Part shown: piece after piece, positions 11,141 to 20,850 of the stretch
How positions within the stretch are numbered: the stretch's first letter is position 1
How the letters are laid out: each line of letters starts with the position of its first letter
From: Delphinus delphis
Lineage: Eukaryota > Chordata > Mammalia > Artiodactyla > Delphinidae
Length of the DNA stretch: 64,000 nucleotides
NCBI RefSeq assembly: GCF_949987515.2
Contig: NC_082695.1
Location: 89,052,104-89,116,103, forward strand
Direction: 5' to 3'
Notes under the pieces: model-generated
Told to the model about the DNA's origin: nothing
What the model saw: the letters and a program-made list of their open reading frames with translations, nothing else
The model's database searches: none
Position numbers and translations under genes: made by a program

Positions 11141-12372
11141 AATTAGAGTGGAATGTGCCAGAGCACATCCCCAAGAGCTTATATCTCCTTACTTCTTGTT
11201 TGTTTTATAAAGTTAATTTTTATTAATTATCAGAGCAAACTTGATAAAAATATTTTGTTTCTCCTAGGTGTACAGAATCTGGTTCATTATATCAATGTAT
11301 CTGTCATTTATCTTTGCATTCTTTACCGTGTAGGTTATTACAGAGTGTTGCCTAGACCTCTCTTGGTATTCCATAGGTATTTTGTGATTATATATTTCAT
11401 ATGTATTAGTACATGTCTGTTAACCCTCATATCCTAATTCACACATTCCTTACACTTTTCCATTTGGTTAAACATAATTTTTTTTTCTTAATCCATGCTT
11501 TTCCTTCTCTTGGAAATAAGTTCATGAGTATCAACTTTTAGGTAACACCTAGAAGTGATGTCATAGGATATCTGTCTTTCACTTTCTTTCTTTAATTTGA
11601 GTGATTATCTCTAGGTCCTTATATGGTGGTGCAAACGGCACTGTTTCATTGTTTTCCATGGCTAATATTCCATTGTTTACATGGACCACTTCCTCTTTGT
11701 GCATTTTTCTGTTGATGGACATTTTGGTTTCTTCCAAGTCTTGGCTATGTTAAATATTCGTGCAGTGCAGGATTGCCAGCCTGTGTCTTTTCCATTCTGC
11801 TCTGCTCAGGTGATAGGCACATCAAAGGACCTACCAGATCACATGGTAGCTCAATTTTTACCCTTAAACGCACCTCCATTATGTTCTCACTACTGGCTCT
11901 TACCAGTTTACATCCCCCCAGCAGCTGGAGGGTACACAGTTCTCTGAAACCCCTTCAGCATTTATTCTTTGTAGACTTTTTGCTGAAGAACATTCTGACG
12001 GCTGTGAGGTGAACATTTCTGTAATTGGATTTGCATGGCTTTATTCATTGCTGATGTTGCGCATTTTTCAATTCCCTTTTATTTTAAAGAGAAAAAAAGA
12101 AAAGACAAAATGTGCGTAAAATATGCCTCTTGACATTGTCTTCTTGAGATGTTGACGTCTTTTGAATTTTCTGGTCGATTACGACCCCAGGACATTTTTT
12201 GAGGCCCGATGTCCTTTACAGTGCTGCACATATTTTGAATATTAAGTGACCATTACCTCTTGGTTTAAAGCTGCTGTTGTGTGAAACAGCCACAAGGCGG
12301 CAGCATTTCTCCTTTACCAAATCTGGTTACCAGGGCAACAGAGCCTTAATGGAAGTCCTGTTCTAGGTTGAA
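11141..12372. repeat. Composite subtelomeric unit U4
   Basis: About 1.23 kb with the same module order as U3, including 'ccatggctaatattccattg', 'ctgttgatggacattttggt' and the end module with 'gtgaaacagccacaaggcgg'. No insertion was seen. A purine run (12087-12110) occupies the position where U2 carries its SINE. Confidence 0.75.
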
Positions 12373-13560
12373 AATTAGAATGGGATGTGCCAGGAAAAAT
12401 TCCTTTCAGTTTATGTCTCATTATTTCTTGTTCATATTTTTAATTTAATTTTTATTTTTTATCGCAGCAAATTTGATTACAATGTTTTTTTTTTGTTCTA
12501 GGTGTGCAAGATGTGGTTCTTTCACACACATACATATATCTATTCTTCTTCAGAACCTTTTCCCAGGTAGGTTGTGACACAATGTTGAGTAGTCTTCTCT
12601 TGGTATTCCGTAGGTCTTTGGTGATTATATATTTCACATGTGTTTGTATATCTCTGTTAACCCCAATATCGTAATGTATCCAATCCTCACACCTTTCGAT
12701 TTGGGGAACCATAAGTTTGTTTAATGAATCTGTGATTGATTTTCTCTGTGGAAATATCTTCATTGGTATCAATTTTTAGGTAACACCTATAAGTGATATA
12801 CGTTAGGTGTCTTTTGCTTTCTCACTTACTACAAGTTGCATGGTTACCTCTAGACTCATCTATGGTGCTGCAAATGGCATTGTTTCATTTTTTTCCCGAG
12901 CTAATATTCCATCTCTACATGTAACAGTTCCTCTTTGTCCACTCATCTGTTGATGGACTTTTGGTTGCTTCCATGTCTTGGCTATTGTAATACTGCTGCA
13001 GTGCAGATTTGCCTGCCTGTGTCTTTCCAATTCTGTCTTCTTATGTTATAGGCCCAGGAGTGGGCCTGCTGGATCATATAGTAGCTCAATGTTTACCTTT
13101 TAAAGGCACCTCCACCCTGTTCCCATTAGTGACTCTTACCAGGTTACGTCCCACTTCAAATTAAGGGTATGCATTTCTCCACAACCTCTTCAGCATTGAT
13201 CATTTGTAGTTTCTTTCCTGATGGTTATTCTGAATGGTATGAGCTGATACCTCTGTGTGGTTGGATTTGCATGTGTCTCATAATCCTTTGAAATTGAGCT
13301 TTCAGGCATGTCCTTTTATTTTTCAAACGGTTATTACAGCTTAGTTCTTCAAATGTTTTCTTGAAATATGTGCCACATTTTGAAATACTTTGGCCTTTAC
13401 CTCCCGCAAGACATGATGAAGGCAGGTTTCCTTTACAGCCCTGCAGGACTTGTTCATATGAAGTGACAATTAGCATAGGTTTTAAAGCTGTTTCTTCAGG
13501 TAATGGCCAGAGGGTGGAGCATTTCATAATTCTATGAAACGTAACTGAACACACAATATA
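12373..13560. repeat. Composite subtelomeric unit U5 (right end truncated)
   Basis: Closely related to U1 over more than 1 kb ('gacacaatgttgagtagtct', 'cctttcgatttgg', 'tcttatgttataggcccagg'). It carries the empty target site of the U1 L1. It breaks off within the end module near 13520-13560, after 'aatggccagagggtggagca'. The U1-U5 spacing of about 5.3 kb suggests that a multi-unit block was duplicated. Confidence 0.75.
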
Positions 13561-13886
13561 TATTTTTTCTTTTAAATTTCCATTGTTACTTTTTTAAAGT
13601 ACAATTATAATTGAAGTTCTTTGTAACAAGTGAAATTTAAAAAATTAAAGGAAAAGATAATATTTTACCACTTGCCATCCTTTCCCATTTACTGAAACGA
13701 CCAGCATAATGTGTAGAGTTCTCATTTTATCCAGGTGTTCTATACATCTGGAATATCATGCTTCTCACTGTAGAAAAACAGATTTAGCTCTCACACTTTT
13801 TATAGGCTACATAACAGTCCATAGAACAGAAGTACCAACTATTTCAGACTTAGCTTTTTGAGGGACACTCAGGTTACTTTCTGTTT
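13561..13886. repeat. Old, eroded L1-like remnant (antisense)
   Basis: 'ggctacataacagtccatag' followed by 'gagggacactcaggttactt' has the wording of ancient L1 3' ends. The first 150 bases are A/T-rich without a recognisable element. No gene. Confidence 0.45.
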
Positions 13887-13900
13887 TATTTTGTTGTTCT

Positions 13901-14207
13901 TTTTTTTTGGGGGGGGTAGGAGTTTATTATTTATTTATTTATTTTTGTTGTGTTGGGTCTGAGTTTCCGTGTGAGGGCTTTCTCTAGTTGTGGCAAGCGG
14001 GGGGCCACTCTTGATCTCGGTGCGCGGGCCTCTCACTATTGCGGCCTCTCTTGTTGCAGAGCACAGGCTCCAGATGCGAGGGCTCACTGGTTGTGGCTTA
14101 TGGGCCTAGTTGCTCCATGGCATGTGGGATCCTCCCAGACCAGGGCTCGAACCTGTGTCCCCTGCATTAGCAGGCAGATTCTAACCACCGCACCACCAGC
14201 GAAGCCC
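13901..14207 (-). mobile_element. CHR-type SINE, reverse orientation, with 14-bp TSD
   Basis: The minus strand begins GGGCTTCGCTGGTGGTGCGG, carries a B-box-like GGTTCGAGCCC, and ends in an A-rich tail seen here as a T-rich run. TATTTTGTTGTTCT flanks it at 13887-13900 and 14210-14223. The tail is interrupted by a run of eight G on the plus strand (about 13909-13916). It is the same family as the SINE at 9380. Confidence 0.9.
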
Positions 14208-14223
14208 TCTATTTTGTTGTTCT

Positions 14224-14284
14224 GCTAGTTTGTTTTAACCCAAGAAAATATTTTTTTAAATACAAAAAAACACAATTAAGCTAG
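14224..14284. other. A/T-rich spacer before the isolated telomere-like block
   Basis: Sixty bases continuing the pre-SINE sequence, ending 'cacaattaagcta' directly before the first TTAGGG-like word. Nothing else is seen in it. Confidence 0.5.
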
Positions 14285-14983
14285 GGGTAAGGATTAGGGT
14301 TTAGGGTAAGGTTTAGGGTTAGGGTACGGGTTAGGATTATTGTACGGCTTAGAGTATGGTTTAGGGTTATGGTTATGGTACGGGTTAGTGTTAGGGTACA
14401 GTTTAGGGTATGGCTATGGTTTAGTGTTAGGGTACGGGTTAAGGTATGGGTTAGTGTTAGGGTATGGGTTAGGATTAGGGTACGGTTTAGGGTTAGGGTT
14501 AGGGGACGGGTATGGTTTGGGGTACAGTTTAGGGTATGACCACGGGTTAGGAGTAGGGTAAGTGTTAGGGTACGGTTTAGTGTTAGTATACAGGTTAGGA
14601 TTATGGTACGGGATAGTGTAAGGGTTAGGGTTAGGGAATGGGTATGGATTAGGTTGCAGGTTAGGGTATGACAACGGGTTAGGATTAGGGTATGTGTTAG
14701 TGTATGGGTTAGGATTAGGGTACGGGTTAGTTTATGGGTTAGTGTTAGGGGATGGGTTAGGATTAGGATACGGGTTATGGTACGGTTTAGGGAAAGGGTT
14801 AGGATACGGGGTAGGGTTAGGATAAAGTTTAGTGTATGGCTATGTGTTACTGTTAGGGTACATGTTAGCGTACGGGTTAGTGTTCGTGTACAGCTTAGGG
14901 TAAGGGTTAGGGTTAGGGAACGGGTACGGTCTCAGGTACAGGTTAGGGTACGGTAGCGGGATAGGGTTAGGGTACGTGTTAGG
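14285..14983 (+). repeat. Isolated block of degenerate TTAGGG hexamers
   Basis: About 116 hexamer-phased words, nearly all one or two substitutions away from TTAGGG (TTAGGA, TACGGG, TTAGTG, TATGGG and similar). There is no pure run longer than about three copies and no 168-bp unit. Some word orders recur from the start of the large array, for example 'gacaacgg' and 'ggtacaggttagggtacgg'. The orientation (TTAGGG on the plus strand) is the same as the large array. It is more degenerate than any part of that array, so it is probably an older telomeric tract left internally. Confidence 0.9.
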
Positions 14984-16351
14984 ATGAGACTTCTTTGTAG
15001 TGCAGATTTGAATTTCCCGCTTGCTTGGTTGGCCAAAAAGTGTGTATGCATTTTATCCTGAATATACTCAGGAGAAAACGCATACGCCCTTTTTGGCCAA
15101 GTGCATCGCTGCCAAACGATGTGCCAAACAGGAGGTTACAAGCACTGACTCTCCAAGTGGGGAGATTGTTAGTAAAGCGTCTGGAATGGCGAACCCGAGT
15201 ACCAGAGGACGAATAATGAGATGCGTTTTAGAAACCTTGCCCGATCACACTGTGGACCATCCTCTGGGTTTCCCACGCATGTTTTAACTGTAGGAAGAAT
15301 CCCTTAAACCTGGAGGGTTGGGACCCATGGAATGGGTAGCACGCAGTACTACTTCAAAGGGTCTGCATTTGCTCACCGAACCTCACCAATCCTCACAGCC
15401 CCAAGTGTCCAGCCTTATGCCTCACTCAGCTGTGGGTGTAGATGTGGTAAATCCAGGTTTCATCACAAGCCCTGAACGAGTTATTTAAGAATTTCTCTCT
15501 CTTTCACTGTCTTTGTGTTTTGATTTTGAAATTTATTTTTATAATGGGGTTTAGCTGATTTTCACTGCTGTGTTTATGCGTCTGTACACACACTTGATTC
15601 TCTTACGGAGACATATAAATACATAGGTTTTAAGATTCTTACTAGTCAGATATATTCCTCTGCGGTGAATAGGGGGTGTTGAGTCCACTTCGTTGAGCAA
15701 GGAGTATATCTTGTCTATTACTGGCTTATGGAACGGTATCTCTGCTAATTTCAATCTCTGGATTTATGCAGCACCCCAACTCACCTTTCCCCTTAAGCAA
15801 GCATAAGTTGGTTTTCTAAATGTGAGACTCTGTTCTGTTTTGTAATTCAGTTTATGTGTAGCCAAGTTTACATTCCCTCTATAAGTGTTATCTTATGACT
15901 AGTTTCTTTTTCTGTGTGACTTATTTCACTCAGAATCATCGAACCTAAATCCACTCATTATGCTGCTACGGGCCTGATGACATTGATTTCATTGCGGAGT
16001 GATATTCCATTGTATGTAAGTACCACAACTTCTTTATCCATTTTTCTCTTTCTGGGATATTTAAGTTGTTCCGTTGTCGAGGTTCTTGTAAACACAGCAG
16101 CCCTAAACTTTGGGGTGGCTGTGTCTTTTTGATTTTAATTTCCCTAAGCTATAGGACCATAAGTGGAAGTGCCCGAGTCTCTGTAGCTTTGTTTTTTAGA
16201 TGTTTCAGGAAACACCATACACTTCTCCAGAGTGGCTGTTGGCCATTTACATCCCGCCCATCAGCATAACAAGGCTCCCAGTTCTCCATGGCCTGTCCTG
16301 CCTTTCTGGATTTTACACTTTTTTCAGATGGCCCATTTGACCGGTGGGAAG
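14984..16351. repeat. 1.75-kb composite unit, copy A (deleted)
   Basis: It begins at 'tgagacttc' directly after the telomere-like block, contains a mariner-like palindrome, then jumps to 'gtgccaaacaggaggttaca'. About 0.38 kb present in copy B at 16480-16865 is missing. The rest (15121-16351) parallels 16865-18097 at an offset of 1744 bp with few differences. It includes an L1-3'-like module ('gatattccattgtatgtaag', 'ctttatccat'). Confidence 0.85.
15024..15101. mobile_element. Mariner-like miniature palindrome, copy A
   Basis: The ends CTTGGTTGGCCAAAAAG and CTTTTTGGCCAAG are inverted copies. The arms continue inward ('tgtatgcatttt' and 'aaaacgcatacg') to a short loop around 'gaatatactc'. Size and ends resemble the miniature mariner elements of cetartiodactyls. 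No TA target duplication is evident. It has diverged from perfect pairing at several sites. Confidence 0.65.
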
Positions 16352-18097
16352 TGAGACTTCATTGTAGTGCGGATTTCCATTGCACGCTTCCTTGGTTGGC
16401 AAAAAAGGCCGTATGCGTTTTTTCCTGGATATATTCAGGAAAAAACGCATATGCATTTTTTGGCCAAGTGCATCATTGTCGAAGTTCTGCCGCTTTTCAT
16501 ATGCTTTAAATGCAATTCCAATCTACCTCCTGAAATCTGTTTCCTGCAATTGTGCCTTGCTTTCAAGTCCTCTTCGCAGCCTTACCTCAATATATTTTTG
16601 GACGATAGTTGTCCTTTATAACTCTGCAGGTTTGTGAATTGCAGTGACCCTGAGCTCCTTTTTCCAACTCGCTTTTTTGTGAGCTGGACGCAAAACGGCA
16701 GGATTGCTTCAGGCCCTAATCTGGTTCCGGCGTGGCACGCTGAGCCTTTGGTTAATTCTTCTTCTTGGTGGGAAATTAGAGTGAAATGTGCCCGTCCAAA
16801 CAACTACAGCTAGTCTCTCATTGGTTCTCCCTATTCCCGTTCATCCTCCGCAGAAATTGCAGAGTGTGCCAAACAGGAGGTTACAAGCACTGACTCTCCA
16901 AGTGGGGAGATTGTTAGTAAAGCGTCTGGAATGGCGAACCCGAGTACCAGAGGACGAATAATGAGATGCGTTTTAGAAACCTTGCCCGATCACACTGTGG
17001 ACCATCCTCTGGGTTTCCCACGCATGTTTTAGCTGTAGGAAGAATCCCTTAAACCTGGAGGGTTGGGACCCATGGAATGGGTAACATGCAGGATTACTTC
17101 AAAGGGTCTGCATTTGCTCACCGAACCTCACCAATTCTCTCAGCCCCAAGTGTCCAGCCTTATGTCTCACCCAGCTGTGGGTGTAGATGTGGTAAATCCA
17201 GGTTTCATCACAAGCCTGAACAAATTATTTAAGAATTTCTCTCTCTTTCACTGTCTTTCTGTTTTGTTTTTGAAGTTTATTTTTATAATGGGGTTGAGCT
17301 AATTTTCACTGCTGTGTCTATGCGTCTGTACACACACTTGATTCTCTTACGGAGACATATAAATACATAGATTTTAAGATTCTTACTAGTCAGATATATT
17401 CCTCTGCGGTGAATAGGGGGTGTTGAGTCCACTTCGCTGAGCAAGGAGTAGGTCTTGTCTATTACATATTTGGCTTATGGAACGGTATCTGTGCTCATTT
17501 CAATCTCTGGATTTATGCAGCACCCCAACTCACCTTTCCCCTTAAGCAAACATGTTTGTTTTCTAAATGTGAGACTCTGTTCTGTTTTGTAATTCAGTTC
17601 ATGTGTAGCCAAGTTTACATTCCCTCTATAAGTGATATCTTATGATAAGTTTCTTTATCTGTGTGACTTATTTCCTTAGAATCATCGTACCTAAATCCAC
17701 TCATTATGCTGCTACGGGCCTGATGATATTGATTTCATTGCTGAGTGATATTCCATTGTACATAAGTACCACAACTTCTTTATCCATTTTCCTCTTTCTG
17801 GGATATTTAAATTGTACCGTAGTCGAGGTTCTTGTAAACACAGCAGCCCTAAACTTTGGGGTGGCTGTGTCTTGTTGATTTTAATTTTCCTAAGCTATAG
17901 GGCCATAAGGGGAAGCAACCTAGGCTCTGTTGCTTTGTTTTTTAGATGTTTCAGGAAACACCATACACTTCTCCAGAGTGGCTGTTGGCCATTTACATCC
18001 CGCCCATCAGCATAACAAGGCTCCCAGTTCTCCATGGCCTGTCCTGCCTTTCTGGTTTTTACACTTTTTTCAGATGGCCCTTTTGACCGGTGGGAAG
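16352..18097. repeat. 1.75-kb composite unit, copy B (complete)
   Basis: The only complete copy, 1746 bp. Modules in order: 'tgagacttcattgtagtgc', palindrome, 'gaagttctgccgcttttcat', an end module with 'aactctgcagg' and 'aaattagagtgaaatgtgcc' (shared with the U1-U5 family), 'gtgccaaacaggaggttaca', a T-rich region, and an L1-3'-like module ('cagagtggctgttggccatt'). Short open frames repeat from copy to copy but resemble no protein family. Confidence 0.88.
16391..16468. mobile_element. Mariner-like miniature palindrome, copy B
   Basis: A 78-bp hairpin with inner arms 'cgttttttcctg' and 'caggaaaaaacg' around 'gatatatt' pairing perfectly. The outer ends are CTTGGTTGGC and GGCCAAG. It sits at the same position as in copies A and C, so it was amplified with the unit rather than inserted three times. 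Confidence 0.65.
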
Positions 18098-19654
18098 TGA
18101 GACTTCATTGTAGTGCAGATCTCCGTTGCAGACTTGCTTATTTGGACAAAAAGAGCGTATGCGTTTTTTCCTGCATGTATTCAGGAAAAAAACGCATACG
18201 CCCTTTTTGGCCAAGTGCATCATTGTCAAAGTTCTGCCGCTTTTCATATGCTTTAAATGCAGTTTCCATCTACCTCCTGAAATATATTTCCTGCAATTGT
18301 GCCATGCTTTCAAGTCCTCTTCGCAGCCTTACCTCAATATATTTTTGGACGATAGCTGTCATTTATAACTCTGCAGGTTTATGAATTACAGTGCCCCTGA
18401 GGTCCTTTCTTCAACTCGCTTTCTTGTGGGCTGGCCGCAGAACTGCAGGATTGCTTCAGGCCCTAATCTTGTTTCATCACGGCACGCTGAGCCTTTTGTT
18501 AATTCCTCTTCCTGGTGGGAAATTAGAGTGAAATGTGACCGTCCAAACACCTAAGCTAAGCTAGTCTCTCATTGGTTCTCCCTATTCCCGTTCAACCTCC
18601 GCAGAAATTGCTAACTGTGCCAAACAGGAGTTTTAAGGCACTGACTCTCCACGTGGGGAGATTTTTAGTAAAGCGTCTGGAATGGCGAACCCGTGTACCA
18701 GGGGACAAAAAATGAGATGGGTTTTAGAAACGTTGCCCGATCACATGGTGTACAATCCTCTGGTTTTCCCATGCATGTTTTAGCTGTAGGAAGAATCCCT
18801 TAAACCAGGAGAGTTGGGACCCAGGGAATGGGTAGCATACAGTATTACTTCAAAGGGTCTGCATTTGCTCACCGAACCTCACCAATCCTCTCAGCCCCAA
18901 ATGTCCTGCCTTATGTCTCACCCAGCTGTGGGTGTAGATGTGGTAAATCCAAGTTTCATCACAGGCCCTGAACGAATTATTTAAGAACTTTCTCTCCTTC
19001 ACTGTCTTTGTTTTTGAAATTTATTTTAATAATGGGGTTTAGTTGATTTTCACGGCTGTGTATACTGCTCTACACACACTTGATTCTCTTACGGAGACAT
19101 ATAGATACATATGTTTTAATATTCTTATTGTCAGATATATTCCTCTGCGGTGAATAGGTGGTGTTGAGTCTAATTCGTTGAGCAAGGAGTATATCTTGTC
19201 TATTATATATTTGGCTTATGGAATACTATCTGTGCCAATTTCAATCTCTGGTTTTATGCAGCACCCCAACTCACCATTCCCCTTAAGAAAGCATAAGTTT
19301 GTTTTCTAAATGTGAGACTCTGTTCTGTTTTGTAATTCAGTTCATGTGTAGCCAAGCTTACGTTCCCTCTATAAGTGATATCTTATGATAAGTTTCTTTT
19401 TCTGTGTGACTTATTTCCTTTGAATCATCGTACCTAAATCCATTCATTATGCTTGTACGGGCCTGACGACATTGATTTCATTGTTGAGTGATATTCCATT
19501 GTACGTAAGTACGAAAACTTCTTTATCCATTTCTCTCTTTCAAGGATATTTAATTTGTACCGTAGTCGAGGCTCTTGTAAACAGGGCAGCTCTAAACTTT
19601 GCGGTGGTTGTTTCTTGTTATTTTAATTTTCCTGAGCTATAGTGCTATAAGTGG
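18098..19654. repeat. 1.75-kb composite unit, copy C (truncated by telomeric array)
   Basis: Parallels copy B at an offset of about 1750 bp ('gtgcc aaacaggag' at 18617 against 16865). It stops at 'gctataagtgg', where the TTAGGG array starts without any spacer. In copies A and B the same words are followed by further unit sequence. Copy C is more diverged from A and B than they are from each other. Confidence 0.88.
18137..18215. mobile_element. Mariner-like miniature palindrome, copy C
   Basis: 79 bp. Left arm 'gagcgtatgcgttttttcct' and right arm 'aggaaaaaaacgcatacgcc' pair with one extra A. The left outer end has drifted (CTTATTTGGACAAAAAG), while the right end CTTTTTGGCCAAG is intact. Confidence 0.65.
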
Positions 19655-20850
19655 GTTTAGGGTTAGGGTTAGGGTTAGGGTTAAGGTTAGGGTTAGGGAA
19701 CGGGTATGGTTTAGGATGCGACAATGGTTTAGGGTGAGCAAAAGTGTTAGGGTACAGGTCAGTGTTAGTGTACCGTTTAGGATTAGGGTAAGTGTTAGGG
19801 TAATGCTTCGGGTTAGGGTTACGGTTAGGGAACGGGGACGGTTTAGGGTACAGGTTAGGGTACGACAACGGTTTAGGGATAGCGTACATGTAAGGGTAAG
19901 GTTTAGTGTTAGCGTACGGGTTAGGATTAGGGGACGGGTGAGGGTAAGGCTTCAGGTAAGGGTTAGGGTTAGGGTTAGGGGAGAGGGACAGTTTAGGGTA
20001 CAGGTTAGGGTGCGACAATGGTTTAGGATGAGCGTACGTGTTAGGGTACGGGTTAGTGTTAGCGTATGGGCTAGGATTAGGTGACGGGTTAGAGTAAGGC
20101 TTCGGGTAAGGGTTAGGGTTAGGGTTAAGGGACGGGGACGGTTTAGGGTACAGGTTAGGGTACGACAACGGTTTAGGGTGAGCATATGTGTGAGGGCATG
20201 GGTTAGTGTTAGCGTACGGGTTAGGATTAGGAGAGGGGTTAGGGAAAGGCTTTGCGTAAGGGTTAGGGTTAGGGTTAGGGTTAGGGGACGATTTAGGGTA
20301 CAGGTTAGGGTACGACAATGGTATAGTGTGAGCGTACGTGTGAGGGAACGGGTTAGTGTCAGCGTACAGGTTAGGATTAGGGGACGGGTTAGGGTAAGGC
20401 TTCAGGTAAGCAATAGGGTTAGGGATAGGGTTAGGGGACAGGGACGGCTTAGGGTACAGGTTAGGGTAAGACAACGGTTTAGGGTGAGCATACGTGTGAG
20501 GGCACGGGTTAGTGTTAGCGTACGGGTTAGGATTAGGGGACGGGTTAGGGGACGGGTTAGGGGAAGGGTTAGGGTTAGGGGACGGGGACGGTTTAGGGGA
20601 CAGGTTAGGGTACGACAATGGTTTAGGGTGAGCGTACGTGTGAGGGCATGGGTTAGTGTTAGCGTACGGGTTAGGATTAGGGGACGGGTTAGGGTAAGGC
20701 TTCGTGTAAGGGTAAGGGTTAGGGTTAGAGGACGGGGACGGTTTAGGGGACAGGTTAGGGTACGACAACGGTTTAGGGGGAGCGTACGTGTGAGGGCGCG
20801 GGTTAGTGTTAGCGTACGGGTTAGGATTATGGGACGGGTGAGGGTCAGGC
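19655..20850 (+). repeat. Proximal divergent units, 144-156 bp (24-26 hexamers)
   Basis: It opens with four near-perfect TTAGGG copies, then the landmark 'acaacgg' or 'acaatgg' occurs at 19721, 19865, 20015, 20165, 20315, 20471, 20615 and 20765. The spacings are 144, 150, 150, 150, 156, 144 and 150 bp, and the next spacing is 168. Words differ from the mature unit ('tacaggttagggtacgac' against 'tccaggtgagggtacggc'). These are the most diverged units and lie next to the older subtelomeric DNA. Confidence 0.9.

Noticed and set aside
14340..14561. A Gly-Leu-Tyr-rich open frame in the isolated telomere-like block
   Set aside because: It is simply another frame of degenerate TTAGGG (LG and YG words) and has no independent support.
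15021..15287. 88-codon open frame, and similar 66-116-codon frames in the 1.75-kb units, as small genes
   Set aside because: They read through the palindrome and repeat sequence, differ from copy to copy by indels, and resemble no protein family.
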